Part shown: positions 52,061-61,004 of the stretch, one piece after another | Layout of the letters: each line of letters opens with the position of its first letter | How positions within the stretch are numbered: the first letter of the stretch is position 1 | From: Streptomyces sp. f51 | GTDB lineage: Bacteria; Actinomycetota; Actinomycetes; Streptomycetales; Streptomycetaceae | Length of the DNA: 64,000 bases | Direction: 5' to 3' | Assembly: GCF_037940415.1 (NCBI RefSeq) | Contig: NZ_CP149798.1 | Span: forward strand, 2,910,501 to 2,974,500 | Notes under the pieces: generated by a model | The model's input: the letters and a program-made list of their open reading frames with translations, nothing else | What the model was told of the DNA's origin: nothing | Databases searched by the model: none | Translations under genes and position numbers: made by a program

Positions 52061-52942
52061 TCAGTCCCTGCCGCTGAAGATGGCGACCAGCCGCAGCATC
52101 TCGAGGTAGATCCACACGAGCGTCACGGTCAGGCCGAACGCGGCCAGCCACGCCTCTTCCTTCGGTGCGCCGTAGGCGATGCCGTCCTCGATCTGCTTGA
52201 AGTCGAGGGTCAGGAAGAACGCGCCGATCAGGATGGCCAGGATGCCGACGATCGCGCCGAGCGGGCCGCTGCTGCGCAGTCCGCCGTCCGGGGCGACACC
52301 GAAGACCACCAGCAGCAGGTTCACCGCCATGACGGCGATGAAGGCGATGGCGATGGTCATGCCGATGCGCGCGTACCGCGCGGTCACCCGGATCCAGCCC
52401 GCCTTGTAGACGAGCAGGGTGGCACCGGTGACCGCCATGGTGCCGAGGACGGCCTGGAAGGGCGCGCCGTGCCACTGCGAGTTGTACATCTCGCTGACGA
52501 CACCGAGGAAGACGCCTTCGAAGGCGGCGTACCCGATGATCAGCGCGGGCGAGGCGGTGCGCTTGAAGGACTGCACCATCGCGAGCACGAAGGCGACCAG
52601 CGCGGAGCCGATGGCCAGGCCGTAGCTCGTGGCGGAGACCGGCAGCAGCGCCCAGGCCAGGACGGCGCCCACGACGACGGTGCCGAGCGTCATGGCCGAG
52701 CGCACGACGACGTCGTCCATCGTCATGCGGCCGGTGGTGACCGGGGCCTGCGGCGGAGCGCCGTACTGAAGGTCCTGCTGTGCGTACGGGTTCTGCGCGT
52801 AGGGGTTGCCGCCCTGCTGGGCGTACGGGTTCCCCTGTGTGCCGACAGCGGGTCCCCCGGCCTGCGGCGCCGCGTTGAAGCCCGCGTAGCCGTTGTCGCG
52901 GCTGAACCCCCGTCGCGAGAAGACCGGGTTACTGCTCCTCAT
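52061..52942 (-). CDS. Bax inhibitor-1/YccA-family membrane protein
   Basis: The 293-residue protein has a cytoplasmic Gln/Asn/Pro/Tyr-rich region (1-70) with NPYAQ repeats and seven predicted membrane segments in the order of the BI-1 family (about 82-290). The conserved TLDFKQIEDGI and the late YLEMLRL segment are recognisable. BI-1 proteins are thought to be proton- or pH-sensitive calcium leak channels or regulators of membrane proteases. ATG at 52942 has GGAGGAG at ideal spacing. Confidence 0.9.
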   Translation of the reverse strand: MRSSNPVFSRRGFSRDNGYAGFNAAPQAGGPAVGTQGNPYAQQGGNPYAQNPYAQQDLQYGAPPQAPVTTGRMTMDDVVVRSAMTLGTVVVGAVLAWALLPVSATSYGLAIGSALVAFVLAMVQSFKRTASPALIIGYAAFEGVFLGVVSEMYNSQWHGAPFQAVLGTMAVTGATLLVYKAGWIRVTARYARIGMTIAIAFIAVMAVNLLLVVFGVAPDGGLRSSGPLGAIVGILAILIGAFFLTLDFKQIEDGIAYGAPKEEAWLAAFGLTVTLVWIYLEMLRLVAIFSGRD

Positions 52943-53336
52943 TTCACTCCTCCATGGCCACCGTGCGTGGCCTTGGCGTCAAGGGTAATGGGTAGGCAAA
53001 GGAATGACCCTAGTGCTTGAGGAGGATCTTTCCCTCGTTGTGCCACCGTACGCGTGTGCCCCCTGCTATGCGCGCACTGGTACGAAGCCGTGACACCCCT
53101 CTTCACGGCGGCGGCCCGGCCGCGCTCGCACGGGCACCGCCGACGGGCGGGCGCGGTGTTCACGCAGCGTCACGCCGGGGTGCGCGAGAGGGCGGCGGGG
53201 AGAGGGAACGGGAGCGGCCGGGACCGGGGCCGACGGGTGGCGCGGAGAGGGTGAGGGGCGACCGGAGATGCAGCCGGCGGGCCACGCCCGGAGAGTTCCG
53301 ACTGTGGCCCGCGTCCTGCGTCGCAGGGACGGGAAG
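52943..53336. other. Intergenic region between BI-1 gene and bldA
   Basis: No gene is supported in these 394 bases. Nearest the BI-1 gene, 52985-53045 is less GC-rich and should hold its promoter. The middle is GC-rich and purine-biased. At 53311-53332 a short hairpin (CCTGCG/CGCAGG) immediately follows the 3' end of the bldA tRNA on the reverse strand and may be its terminator. Confidence 0.5.
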
Positions 53337-53419
53337 TGCCCGGAACCGGACTTGAACCGGTACGCCCGCGAGGGGCAGCGAGGTTTAAGCTCGCCGTGTC
53401 TGCATTCCACCATCCGGGC
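53337..53419 (-). tRNA. bldA: tRNA-Leu, anticodon UAA (bldA)
   Basis: The reverse strand folds as a class II tRNA of 83 bases without encoded CCA: acceptor stem GCCCGGA/TCCGGGC with discriminator A, anticodon arm GCGAG-CTTAAAC-CTCGC, a long variable arm (TGCCCCTCGCGGGCG) and a T-arm with GGTTCAAGTCC. The anticodon (53385-53387) is UAA, reading UUA. In Streptomyces this rare-codon tRNA is BldA, which limits translation of TTA-containing genes in development and antibiotic regulation. A TAGGCT motif about 30 bases upstream may be its -10. I saw no TTA codon in the genes called in this window, by eye only. Confidence 0.93.
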
Positions 53420-54007
53420 AGACCATGGGCTCCGCATCGAGGTTCCGAGCCTATCGGGACGCGTCACCCGAACAGCGGGCGTGCGTACCGATGTTGTCTT
53501 ATTTTATTGGCGTCTGAGGGTGCATCAGCACGCTGCACAGGCCGTCAGCACTTGCCACCAGCCTCCCGGACGCGCCGGGCCCCCGTACGCGGATTGACGG
53601 AATTTCACCGTCCGAGCGCGAGCGCGACGAGCCGCGGACCAGGTACCGGCCGTGCTTCCAGGAGCAAGGCGTCCGGACGCGCGCCCTCCGTGCCCCGGCG
53701 GCGCCCTTCCCCGGAGACGTCCGCCCGCCCCCACGACGTCCCGCCCCCGGACGCCCCGACGCCCCCACCGCAGCCGGCCCGGTCCGTCCCCGGCGGGATG
53801 CGCGGCGGATTCCGCTTCCACCCGCCCGGCGCCCGACCCGGACGGCTCTCGGGGCACTCCGTCATCCCCAGGTATGACACCGCCGCTCCCGGTCCGACCC
53901 GAGACTGCCCCCGGAACCGGAACAGCGGGTGACTACATCCCGTGGATCGGCACGGACGATGGAACACGTCCCCAGCACCGTCCTCGTCCCGACAGGAGCA
54001 CCCTCCC
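53420..54007. other. Intergenic region between bldA and ABC transporter
   Basis: No gene is supported in these 588 bases. The reverse-strand promoter of bldA must lie in 53420-53480. Just beyond, 53489-53512 includes TTGTCTTATTTTATTGG, an exceptional AT-rich patch for this genome that could act as an upstream element or nucleoid-protein site. From 53520 to 53940 the sequence is GC-rich with no motif I recognise. Confidence 0.5.
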
Positions 54008-54808
54008 GTGACCACCACCCCCCTCGCCGGCACAAGCACCGCGGTCGCAGCCCGCGCCACGGAACTGTCCAAGGTCTACGGACAGGGCGAGACCCAGGTG
54101 GTCGCGCTCGACCGGGTCAGCGTCGACTTCCGGCAGGCCGAGTTCACCGCGATCATGGGCCCCTCGGGGTCGGGCAAGTCCACGCTGATGCACTGCGTGG
54201 CAGGGCTGGACACCTTCTCCTCGGGCTCGGTGCGCATCGGCGACACCGAGCTCGGCTCGCTGAAGGACAAGCAGCTCACCAAGCTGCGCCGGGACAAGAT
54301 CGGCTTCATCTTCCAGGCGTTCAACCTGCTGCCGACGCTCACGGCCCTGGAGAACATCACCCTCCCGATGGACATAGCGGGCCGCAGGCCCGACAAGGAG
54401 TGGCTGGACACCGTCATCAAGATGATCGGCCTGGCGGACCGGCTCGGCCACCGGCCCTCGCAGCTCTCCGGCGGCCAGCAGCAGCGCGTCGCCGTCGCCC
54501 GCGCCCTCGCCTCCCGCCCCGACATCATCTTCGGCGACGAGCCGACCGGAAACCTCGACTCGCGCTCGGGCGCGGAGGTCCTCGGTTTCCTGCGCAACTC
54601 CGTACGGGAACTGGGCCAGACCGTGGTCATGGTCACGCACGACCCCGTGGCCGCCGCCTACGCGGACCGGGTCGTCTTCCTCGCCGACGGGCGGATCGTC
54701 GACGAGATCCTCGAGCCCACCGCCGACTCCGTCCTGGACCTCATGCGGAACCTTCCCGGGGGAAACCCCCGGACCGCCGAATTCGACGGCAAGAACCGCA
54801 CGAGCTGA
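54008..54808 (+). CDS. ABC transporter ATP-binding protein, MacB/LolD type
   Basis: The 266-residue ATPase has Walker A GPSGSGKST, Q-loop FQAFNLLPTLT, signature LSGGQQQR, Walker B IIFGDEP and H-loop MVTHD, and aligns with the LolD/FtsE/MacB group that powers FtsX-type permeases. GTG at 54008 follows CAGGAG. It lies 64 bases before the permease gene and forms one transporter with it. Such systems act in lipid or envelope-protein extraction or in peptide/drug efflux; the substrate is unknown. Confidence 0.95.
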   Translation: MTTTPLAGTSTAVAARATELSKVYGQGETQVVALDRVSVDFRQAEFTAIMGPSGSGKSTLMHCVAGLDTFSSGSVRIGDTELGSLKDKQLTKLRRDKIGFIFQAFNLLPTLTALENITLPMDIAGRRPDKEWLDTVIKMIGLADRLGHRPSQLSGGQQQRVAVARALASRPDIIFGDEPTGNLDSRSGAEVLGFLRNSVRELGQTVVMVTHDPVAAAYADRVVFLADGRIVDEILEPTADSVLDLMRNLPGGNPRTAEFDGKNRTS

Positions 54809-54872
54809 CGCGGGCCGGGCCCTCCCGACGCTCCCCCACTCCTCTCCTCGTACACCTGGACTGAGAAGACCC

Positions 54873-57401
54873 ATGTTCCGTACCGCCTTGCGCAACGTGT
54901 TCGCGCACAAGGCCAGGCTCCTGATGACCGTGCTCGCCGTCCTGCTCGGCGTCGCCTTCGTCTCGGGGACCCTGGTCTTCACCAACACCATCTCGGACGC
55001 CTACCAGAAGAGCTCCGCCAAGGGCTTCGACCAGGTCGACGTCGCCGTCCGCCCCGAGAGCGCGGCCGACACGGGCGACACCGTCGGCCGGACGCACAAG
55101 CTGACGCGGCCCCTGCTCGACAAGGCGGCCGGGGTCCCGGGAGCCGCCTCCGCGATCGGTGTCGTCAACGGCTTCACCGCCATCGCCGACAAGGACGGCA
55201 AGCTCATCGGCGGCGGCTTCCAGTCGCAGGGCGGCAACTACTGGGGCGACAAGGACCCCCGCTATCCGCTGACGGCCGGACACGCGCCGCACGGCGCCGG
55301 CGAGATCGCGATCGACGCCGAGACCGCGAGGCGGGCCGGGTACGAGGTCGGCGACACCGTGCGCCTGTCCGTGGACGGTCCCGTCCTCGAACCCGTCGTG
55401 GCCGGCGTCTTCAGCACCGACGACGGCAACGTCGCCGCGGGCGGCAGCCTCGCCCTCTTCGACACCCCGACCGCGCAGCGCCTGTTCCACTCGGCCGGCT
55501 CCTACGACGAGATCGACGTGAAGGCCGCGCCGGGCACCAGCCAGAACGCGCTGCGCGCCGCGATCGACGCCGTCGTGCCCAAGGGCACCGCCTCCACGAT
55601 CACCGGCAAGCAGCTCGCCGACGACCAGGCCGAGCAGATCTCCACCGCGATGAGCGGCATGAAGACGGCCCTGCTGGTCTTCGCCGGGATCGCCCTGTTC
55701 GTCGGCACGTTCATCATCGCCAACACCTTCACCATGCTCGTCGCCCAGCGCACCAAGGAGCTGGCCCTGCTGCGCGCCGTCGGCGCCTCCCGCCGCCAGG
55801 TCACCCGCTCGGTGCTGATCGAGGCGTTCGTGGTCGGCGCGGTCGCTGCCGTCGGCGGACTCGCCGCGGGCATCGGCATCGGTGCCGCGATGCGCTCCCT
55901 GATGGGCACCCTCGGCGCGACCGTGCCGGACGGCCCGCTGGTCGTCTCGCCCGGAACCGTCGGCACGGCCCTGCTCGTGGGCGTCCTCGTCACGATGCTG
56001 GCCGCGTGGCTGCCGGGCCGCCGCGCCGCGAAGATCCCGCCGGTCGCCGCGATGAGCAGCGTCCACGCGAAGGCGACGACGAAGTCCCTGGTCCTGCGGA
56101 ACTCGATCGGCGCGCTGCTCTCCGCCGCAGGCATCGCCGTGGTCCTCTACGCCACGACCATGAACGGCTCGGACGGCCAGGCCCCGATGGGTCTCGGCGC
56201 GGTGCTACTCATCATCGGCGTCTTCGTCCTGACCCCGCTGCTGTCGCGTCCGCTGATCGCCGCGGCGGCCCCCGTGCTGCGGGTCTTCGGGATCTCCGGC
56301 AAGCTGGCCCGGCAGAACTCGGTGCGCAATCCGCGCCGTACGGCCGCCACCGCCTCGGCGCTGATGATCGGGCTCACGCTGATCACCGGCATGACGGTGA
56401 TGGCGGGCAGCCTCCAGAGGTCGATCGACAAGATGGCCGGCTCGGCGATCCGGGCGGACTACGTCGTGTCGATGGCGAACGGCAACTCCCTCTCCCCCGA
56501 CGTCGAGAAGAAGCTCGCCTCGGTCGACGGGGTCACCGACCTCAGCCCGCTGCGCAACGCGCCCTCCCGCATCGACCGGCAGACGGAGTTCCTGACCGGG
56601 GTCAACGGCTCGGCCATCGGGAAGCTCACCGACCTCGACGTCACCGAAGGCGCCTTCACGGTCGGCGGCACCCGGGTCGTGGTCGACTCGGACACGGCCA
56701 CGTCCCACGGCTGGAAGGCCGGTTCGGACTTCCGGGTCTCCTACGAGGACGGCGCGAAGCAGAGTCTGACCGTCGCCGGGGTGTACAAGGCCAACGAGAT
56801 GATCCGGGGCATCATGCTCGACAACTCGACGCTCGCCCCGCACCAGCGGGACGCCTCCGACATGCAGGTCATGGTGAAGACGTCGGGCGGCGCCTCGGAC
56901 GCGGCCAAGGACCGGCTGGCGAAGGCCCTCGGCGACAACCCGGCCGTCAAGATCCAGGACAAGCAGGACATCTCCGACGACATCGCGCAGATGTTCACGC
57001 TGATGCTGAACATGCTCTACGGCCTGCTCGCGATGGCCGTGATCGTCGCCGTCCTCGGGGTCGTCAACACCCTCGCGATGTCCGTCTTCGAGCGCTCGCA
57101 GGAGATCGGGATGCTCCGCGCGATCGGCCTGGACCGCAAGGGCATCAAGCGGATGGTCCGCCTGGAGTCCCTGGTCATCTCGCTGTTCGGCGGCGTCCTC
57201 GGCATCGGTCTCGGCGTGTTCTTCGGCTGGGCGGCCGGTGAGCTGCTGGGCAGCAGGATGCCGACGTACGAACTCGTCCTGCCCTGGGGGCGGATGGCGC
57301 TCTTCCTGCTGCTCGCGGCCACGGTCGGTGTCCTCGCGGCGCTCTGGCCGGCCCGCCGGGCGGCCCGTCTGAACATGCTGACGGCGATCAAGTCCGAGTG
57401 A
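54873..57401 (+). CDS. FtsX-type ABC transporter permease
   Basis: The 842-residue permease has two similar halves: an N-terminal helix (about 15-38), an extracellular domain (about 40-255), an FtsX domain with three helices (about 262-385; ELALLRAVGASRRQV), then two helices, a second N-terminal-type helix with extracellular domain (about 495-700) and a second FtsX domain (about 712-835; EIGMLRAIGLDRKGI). This duplicated form is typical of actinobacterial ABC permeases that pair with a single ATPase such as the one upstream. ATG at 54873. Confidence 0.94.
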   Translation: MFRTALRNVFAHKARLLMTVLAVLLGVAFVSGTLVFTNTISDAYQKSSAKGFDQVDVAVRPESAADTGDTVGRTHKLTRPLLDKAAGVPGAASAIGVVNGFTAIADKDGKLIGGGFQSQGGNYWGDKDPRYPLTAGHAPHGAGEIAIDAETARRAGYEVGDTVRLSVDGPVLEPVVAGVFSTDDGNVAAGGSLALFDTPTAQRLFHSAGSYDEIDVKAAPGTSQNALRAAIDAVVPKGTASTITGKQLADDQAEQISTAMSGMKTALLVFAGIALFVGTFIIANTFTMLVAQRTKELALLRAVGASRRQVTRSVLIEAFVVGAVAAVGGLAAGIGIGAAMRSLMGTLGATVPDGPLVVSPGTVGTALLVGVLVTMLAAWLPGRRAAKIPPVAAMSSVHAKATTKSLVLRNSIGALLSAAGIAVVLYATTMNGSDGQAPMGLGAVLLIIGVFVLTPLLSRPLIAAAAPVLRVFGISGKLARQNSVRNPRRTAATASALMIGLTLITGMTVMAGSLQRSIDKMAGSAIRADYVVSMANGNSLSPDVEKKLASVDGVTDLSPLRNAPSRIDRQTEFLTGVNGSAIGKLTDLDVTEGAFTVGGTRVVVDSDTATSHGWKAGSDFRVSYEDGAKQSLTVAGVYKANEMIRGIMLDNSTLAPHQRDASDMQVMVKTSGGASDAAKDRLAKALGDNPAVKIQDKQDISDDIAQMFTLMLNMLYGLLAMAVIVAVLGVVNTLAMSVFERSQEIGMLRAIGLDRKGIKRMVRLESLVISLFGGVLGIGLGVFFGWAAGELLGSRMPTYELVLPWGRMALFLLLAATVGVLAALWPARRAARLNMLTAIKSE

Positions 57402-57447
57402 CAGGACGCGTCCGGCCCGGCCGCTGCGGCGGACCGGCCGGGAGGCC

Positions 57448-57483
57448 GAGGGGGTCCCGTTCCGTCCGGAGCGGGACCCCCTC
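57448..57483. terminator. Bidirectional terminator
   Basis: GAGGGGGTCCCG (57448-57459) pairs with CGGGACCCCCTC (57472-57483) around a 12-base loop, between the convergent permease and cyclopropane-synthase genes. Confidence 0.85.
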
Positions 57484-57503
57484 CGCCTGCGGCTTCGCGG
57501 GCC

Positions 57504-58793
57504 TCAGTTCCAGGTTCTCGCCCGCAGCGGCATCCCGGACGCGCCGGTCGCGCCCGGAGTCTTCACCGCCAGGATCTGGTTGACGCCGATCTCGTTGGCC
57601 TCGAAGGCGACCGCGCTGGCCGCCATGTACAGACGCCAGACGCGGGCCCGGCCTGCCCCGGTGAGCCGGACGGCGCGCGACCATCCCGCCTCCAGATTGG
57701 CGACCCAGCGGCGCAGGGTGAGTCCGTAGTGCTCCCGCAGGGCCTCGACGTCCCGCACCTCGAACCCGGCCCGTTCGAGCTGCGTCACGGTCGTCCCGAC
57801 GGGCGCCAGTTCACCGTCGGGGAAGACATAGGCGTCGATGAACTCGTTGACGGAGTACGAGGATTCGTCGCGCTCGGGACGCCGCGCGATCTGGTGGTTG
57901 AGCAGCCGCCCGCCGGGGGCCAGGAGGCTGCCCAGCACCTCGGCGTACTCCAGGTAGCGCTCGGCACCGACGTGTTCGGCCATGCCGATGGAGGAGATCG
58001 CGTCGTAGGGCCCGTCGGTGACGTCCCGGTAGTCCTGCACCCGGATCTCCACCCGGTCCGTCAGCCCCTCGTCGGCGACCCGCTTGCGGGCGAACGCGGC
58101 CTGTTCCTGCGACAGCGTCACCCCGACCACGTTCGCGCCGTGGTCGCGGGCGGCGTGCACGGCCATCGAGCCCCAGCCGCAGCCGACGTCCAGGAGCCGC
58201 TGACCGGGCTTCAGATCCAGCTTCCGGCAGACGAGTTCGAGCTTGGCGCGCTGGGCCTCCTCCAGGGTGGAGCCGTCCTCCCAGTAGGCGCACGAGTAGA
58301 CCATGGACGGGCCGAGGACGATCTCGTAGAAGTCGTTGCCGACGTCGTAGTGGTGGCTGATGGCCCGTCGGTCGGTGCGCCTGGTGTGCAGGTGGCGGCG
58401 GCGGCGCACCTCCTCCGCGGGCGGGGCGGGCGGCAGCGGCGGCCCCGCCATCCTCACCAGCCCGCGCACCGCCGCGCGCACCTCGGGGTCGCGCAGCGCC
58501 GCGCCGAGCCCGCGCGCGTCCGGTCCGCGTTCCCAGACGAGCCCGGACAGCAGGGCCAGGGCGGTGTACAGGTCGCCCTCGACCGTCAGGTCGCCGGACA
58601 CCCAGGCGCGGGCGAGTCCGAGGTCGCCGGGTTTCCACAGGAGCCGGCGCAGGGCGCGCCGGTTGCGGACGACGAGCGCCGGAGCCGAGGGAGGGCCCGC
58701 TTCCGAACCGTCCCAGGCGCGGACGCGCAACGGGAGCGGGGCTCCCAGCAATTGTTCGACAAGTCTTCTGAGCCGCGGCGCGGCGTCCTGCAT
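57504..58793 (-). CDS. Cyclopropane-fatty-acyl-phospholipid synthase
   Basis: The 429-residue enzyme adds a methylene from S-adenosylmethionine across the double bond of unsaturated phospholipid acyl chains. The N-terminal domain (1-135) is followed by HYDVGNDFYEIVLG, SAM motif LLDVGCGWGSMA, and SIGMAEHVG, the diagnostic CFA-synthase sequence with the Glu-His pair near bound bicarbonate. C-terminal lipid-binding helices follow. ATG at 58793 has GGAGG eight bases upstream; a GTG at 58802 is less likely. It is convergent with the ABC permease. Confidence 0.93.
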   Translation of the reverse strand: MQDAAPRLRRLVEQLLGAPLPLRVRAWDGSEAGPPSAPALVVRNRRALRRLLWKPGDLGLARAWVSGDLTVEGDLYTALALLSGLVWERGPDARGLGAALRDPEVRAAVRGLVRMAGPPLPPAPPAEEVRRRRHLHTRRTDRRAISHHYDVGNDFYEIVLGPSMVYSCAYWEDGSTLEEAQRAKLELVCRKLDLKPGQRLLDVGCGWGSMAVHAARDHGANVVGVTLSQEQAAFARKRVADEGLTDRVEIRVQDYRDVTDGPYDAISSIGMAEHVGAERYLEYAEVLGSLLAPGGRLLNHQIARRPERDESSYSVNEFIDAYVFPDGELAPVGTTVTQLERAGFEVRDVEALREHYGLTLRRWVANLEAGWSRAVRLTGAGRARVWRLYMAASAVAFEANEIGVNQILAVKTPGATGASGMPLRARTWN

Positions 58794-58980
58794 GGCGTAC
58801 ACCTCCGAGACAGCACTCCCGAACGCTCCGACACCCGGTAAACATCTACCCGCTCAGCGCGCAGTCCCGCTTCCGCGACACAGATTCGCAAAATGTGTGT
58901 ACGCACCACGCGGTGAACGGCGGGGCAGGGGCCGGCGGGCCGTGCGGGCCGCGGGTCCGGGCGCCGCGGGGCGGGGAACG

Positions 58981-59024
58981 CCGAAGGGGCCGCCCGCACC
59001 ACGGATGGCGGGCGGCCCCTTCGG
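58981..59024. terminator. Strong terminator downstream of ndh
   Basis: A perfect 17-bp stem with arms at 58981-58997 (CCGAAGGGGCCGCCCGC) and 59008-59024 lies 20 bases beyond the ndh stop on the reverse strand. Confidence 0.88.
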
Positions 59025-59043
59025 GGCGTTCGGTGACGGAGGG

Positions 59044-60432
59044 TCAGGAGGCCTTGGCCTTCTCCTCGGTCTTCACGGCCGCCGCGGGGGCGGCCGGGGC
59101 CGGCTTGGCGGCCTCGTAGAACTCCTCGCGCGGAGTCTCCATGGCGCCCAGGGAGACGACCTCGCGCTTGAGGAACATCGCGAGCGTCCAGTCCGCGAAG
59201 ACGCGGATCTTGCGGTTCCAGGTCGGCATGGCCAGACCGTGGTAGCCACGGTGCATGTACCAGGCGAGACGGCCCTTGAGCTTGATCTTCATCTTGCCCA
59301 TGACGATCATCGCGACGCCCTTGTGCAGACCGAGACCGGCCACGGCGCCCTTGTTGGCGTGCGCGTACTCCTTCTGCGGGAAGCCCCGCATGCCGGAGAT
59401 CACGTTGTCGCCGAGGATCTTGGCCTGACGCAGCGCGTGCTGCGCGTTCGGCGGGCACCAGGCGTTCTCGACGCCGGCCTTGCGGGCGGCGACGTCCGGG
59501 ACCTGGGCGTTGTCGCCCGCGGCCCAGATGTAGTCCGTGCCCTGCACCTGGAGGGTGGTCTGGGTGTCCACGTGGCCGCGCGGGCCGAGGGGCAGACCGA
59601 AGCGGGAGAGAACGGGGTTCGGCTTGACGCCGGCCGTCCAGACGATCGTGTTGGAGTCGACCTCGAGGCCGTTCTTCAGCACCACGTGGCCGTCGACGCA
59701 GGAGTCCATCGAGGTGGAGAGGTAGATCTCCACACCGCGGCTCTCCAGGTGCTCCTTGCCGTACTGGCCCAGCTTGGGGCCGACCTCGGGAAGGATCTTG
59801 TCCGCGGCGTCGACGAGGATGAAGCGCATGTCCTCGCGGGACACGCTGCTGTAGTACTTGGCCGCGTCGCGGGCCATGTCCTCGACTTCACCGATCGTCT
59901 CGGCGCCGGCGAAGCCGCCACCCACGAAGACGAAGGTCAGCGCCTTGCGGCGGACGTCCTCGTCCGTGGTGGAGTCGGCCTTGTCGAGCTGCTCGAGGAC
60001 GTGGTTGCGCAGGCCGATGGCCTCCTCGATGCCCTTCATGCCGATGCCCTGCTCGGCGAGGCCGGGGATCGGGAAGGTGCGGGAGACCGCGCCCATCGCG
60101 ATGACGAGGTAGTCGAAAGGCAGCTCGTACGCCTCGCCCACGAGGGGGGCGACCGTGGCGACCTTGCGGTCCTGGTCGATGGTGGTGACCCGGCCGGTGA
60201 GGACCTCCGCCTTGGGAAGTACACGCCGCAGCGGGACGACGACGTGCCGCGGCGAGATGCTGCCGGCGGCGGCTTCGGGGAGGAAGGGCTGGTAGGTCAT
60301 GTACGACCGGGGGTCGACGACCGTGACGGTCGCCTCTCCGTAGCGCATCTGCTTGAGGATGCGCCGAGCTGCGTACAGGCCTACGTACCCACCGCCTACT
60401 ACGAGGATCCTGGGACGCTCCGTGGTGCTCAT
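59044..60432 (-). CDS. ndh: NADH dehydrogenase type II
   Basis: The 462-residue single-subunit enzyme oxidises NADH and reduces menaquinone without pumping protons. FAD site VVGGGYVGLYAARRI (about 11-25), NADH site FVFVGGGFAGAETIGEV, and YIWAAGDNAQVPD (second FAD motif) are intact. The C-terminal region (about 370-440) includes amphipathic segments for membrane binding and ends in an Ala/Lys/Pro tail. ATG at 60432. A Rex-type operator lies about 310 bases upstream, implying control by the NADH/NAD+ ratio. Confidence 0.94.
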   Translation of the reverse strand: MSTTERPRILVVGGGYVGLYAARRILKQMRYGEATVTVVDPRSYMTYQPFLPEAAAGSISPRHVVVPLRRVLPKAEVLTGRVTTIDQDRKVATVAPLVGEAYELPFDYLVIAMGAVSRTFPIPGLAEQGIGMKGIEEAIGLRNHVLEQLDKADSTTDEDVRRKALTFVFVGGGFAGAETIGEVEDMARDAAKYYSSVSREDMRFILVDAADKILPEVGPKLGQYGKEHLESRGVEIYLSTSMDSCVDGHVVLKNGLEVDSNTIVWTAGVKPNPVLSRFGLPLGPRGHVDTQTTLQVQGTDYIWAAGDNAQVPDVAARKAGVENAWCPPNAQHALRQAKILGDNVISGMRGFPQKEYAHANKGAVAGLGLHKGVAMIVMGKMKIKLKGRLAWYMHRGYHGLAMPTWNRKIRVFADWTLAMFLKREVVSLGAMETPREEFYEAAKPAPAAPAAAVKTEEKAKAS

Positions 60433-60739
60433 GCCATCGAGTATCCACCTGCTTCAGGGGGGTCGCTCGTGCGCCCCTTCACAAGCTCGGGCAGGGGCTC
60501 TGCTACACTCCGCGGCCCCCACGATCGGGGCCATGGCAGCCCGGGTGGACCACCGTACGGTTCGTACCGTTGTCAACACCGTGTGAGCTGCGGCCCAACC
60601 CGTTCGGCCGAGCGGACCGCACCTGTGTTTCACCGCCCCGAAACGCGGCCGCAACGCTTCACGGATCATGCTGCCGGACCGCCCGAGCCCCGGGAAAGGG
60701 TCCAAGTGGCCCCTTCGTCGCCCAGCAGGGCCTTTTTCC

Positions 60740-60757
60740 TTGTGAAGAACTTCACGA
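60740..60757. promoter_or_regulatory. Rex-type redox operator
   Basis: TTGTGAA-GAAC-TTCACGA matches the actinobacterial Rex consensus TTGTGAANNNNTTCACAA with one mismatch (consensus recalled). Rex represses respiratory genes at low NADH/NAD+ ratio. It is upstream of ndh on the reverse strand at about 310 bases, so either the ndh transcript has a long leader or another promoter is involved. Confidence 0.7.
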
Positions 60758-60932
60758 ACTTTCTCGGCGGGACCCCGTCGGAGGGGTTCCAGGACCCCCT
60801 CGGACACGCTCATACGCTATCCGTTCCGCTCAGCCGAGGCTACTGATCGGTAGCAAAGGAGACCCGTGCCACGCCTGCGCGGCGTCGCCGGACGAGCGCG
60901 TCAGAGGCTCTGTGCGGCCACCGGGGACACGA

Positions 60933-60969
60933 ACGGCCCCGGCCGCCCGGGAAGGGGAGCCGGGGCCGT
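60933..60969. terminator. Terminator downstream of ppx/gppA
   Basis: ACGGCCCCGGC (60933-60943) and GCCGGGGCCGT (60959-60969) pair perfectly around a 15-base loop. It lies 36 bases after the phosphatase stop on the reverse strand. Confidence 0.8.
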
Positions 60970-61004
60970 CGCACGCCCGTTGCGGGTTCGTCGGCGTGTG
61001 CCGG

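Larger units (their letters stand above)
60433..61004. other. Long upstream region of ndh with small ORF
   Basis: No established gene lies in these 572 bases. They hold the Rex-like operator (60740-60757), an ACGGT-TCGT-ACCGT inverted repeat (60557-60570), and the ppx terminator (60933-60969). On the + strand a GTG at 60866 with a very good AAAGGAG site opens a 60-residue Arg/Pro-rich frame to 61048 that runs through the terminator and into the ppx end; coding status is uncertain. Confidence 0.5.
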
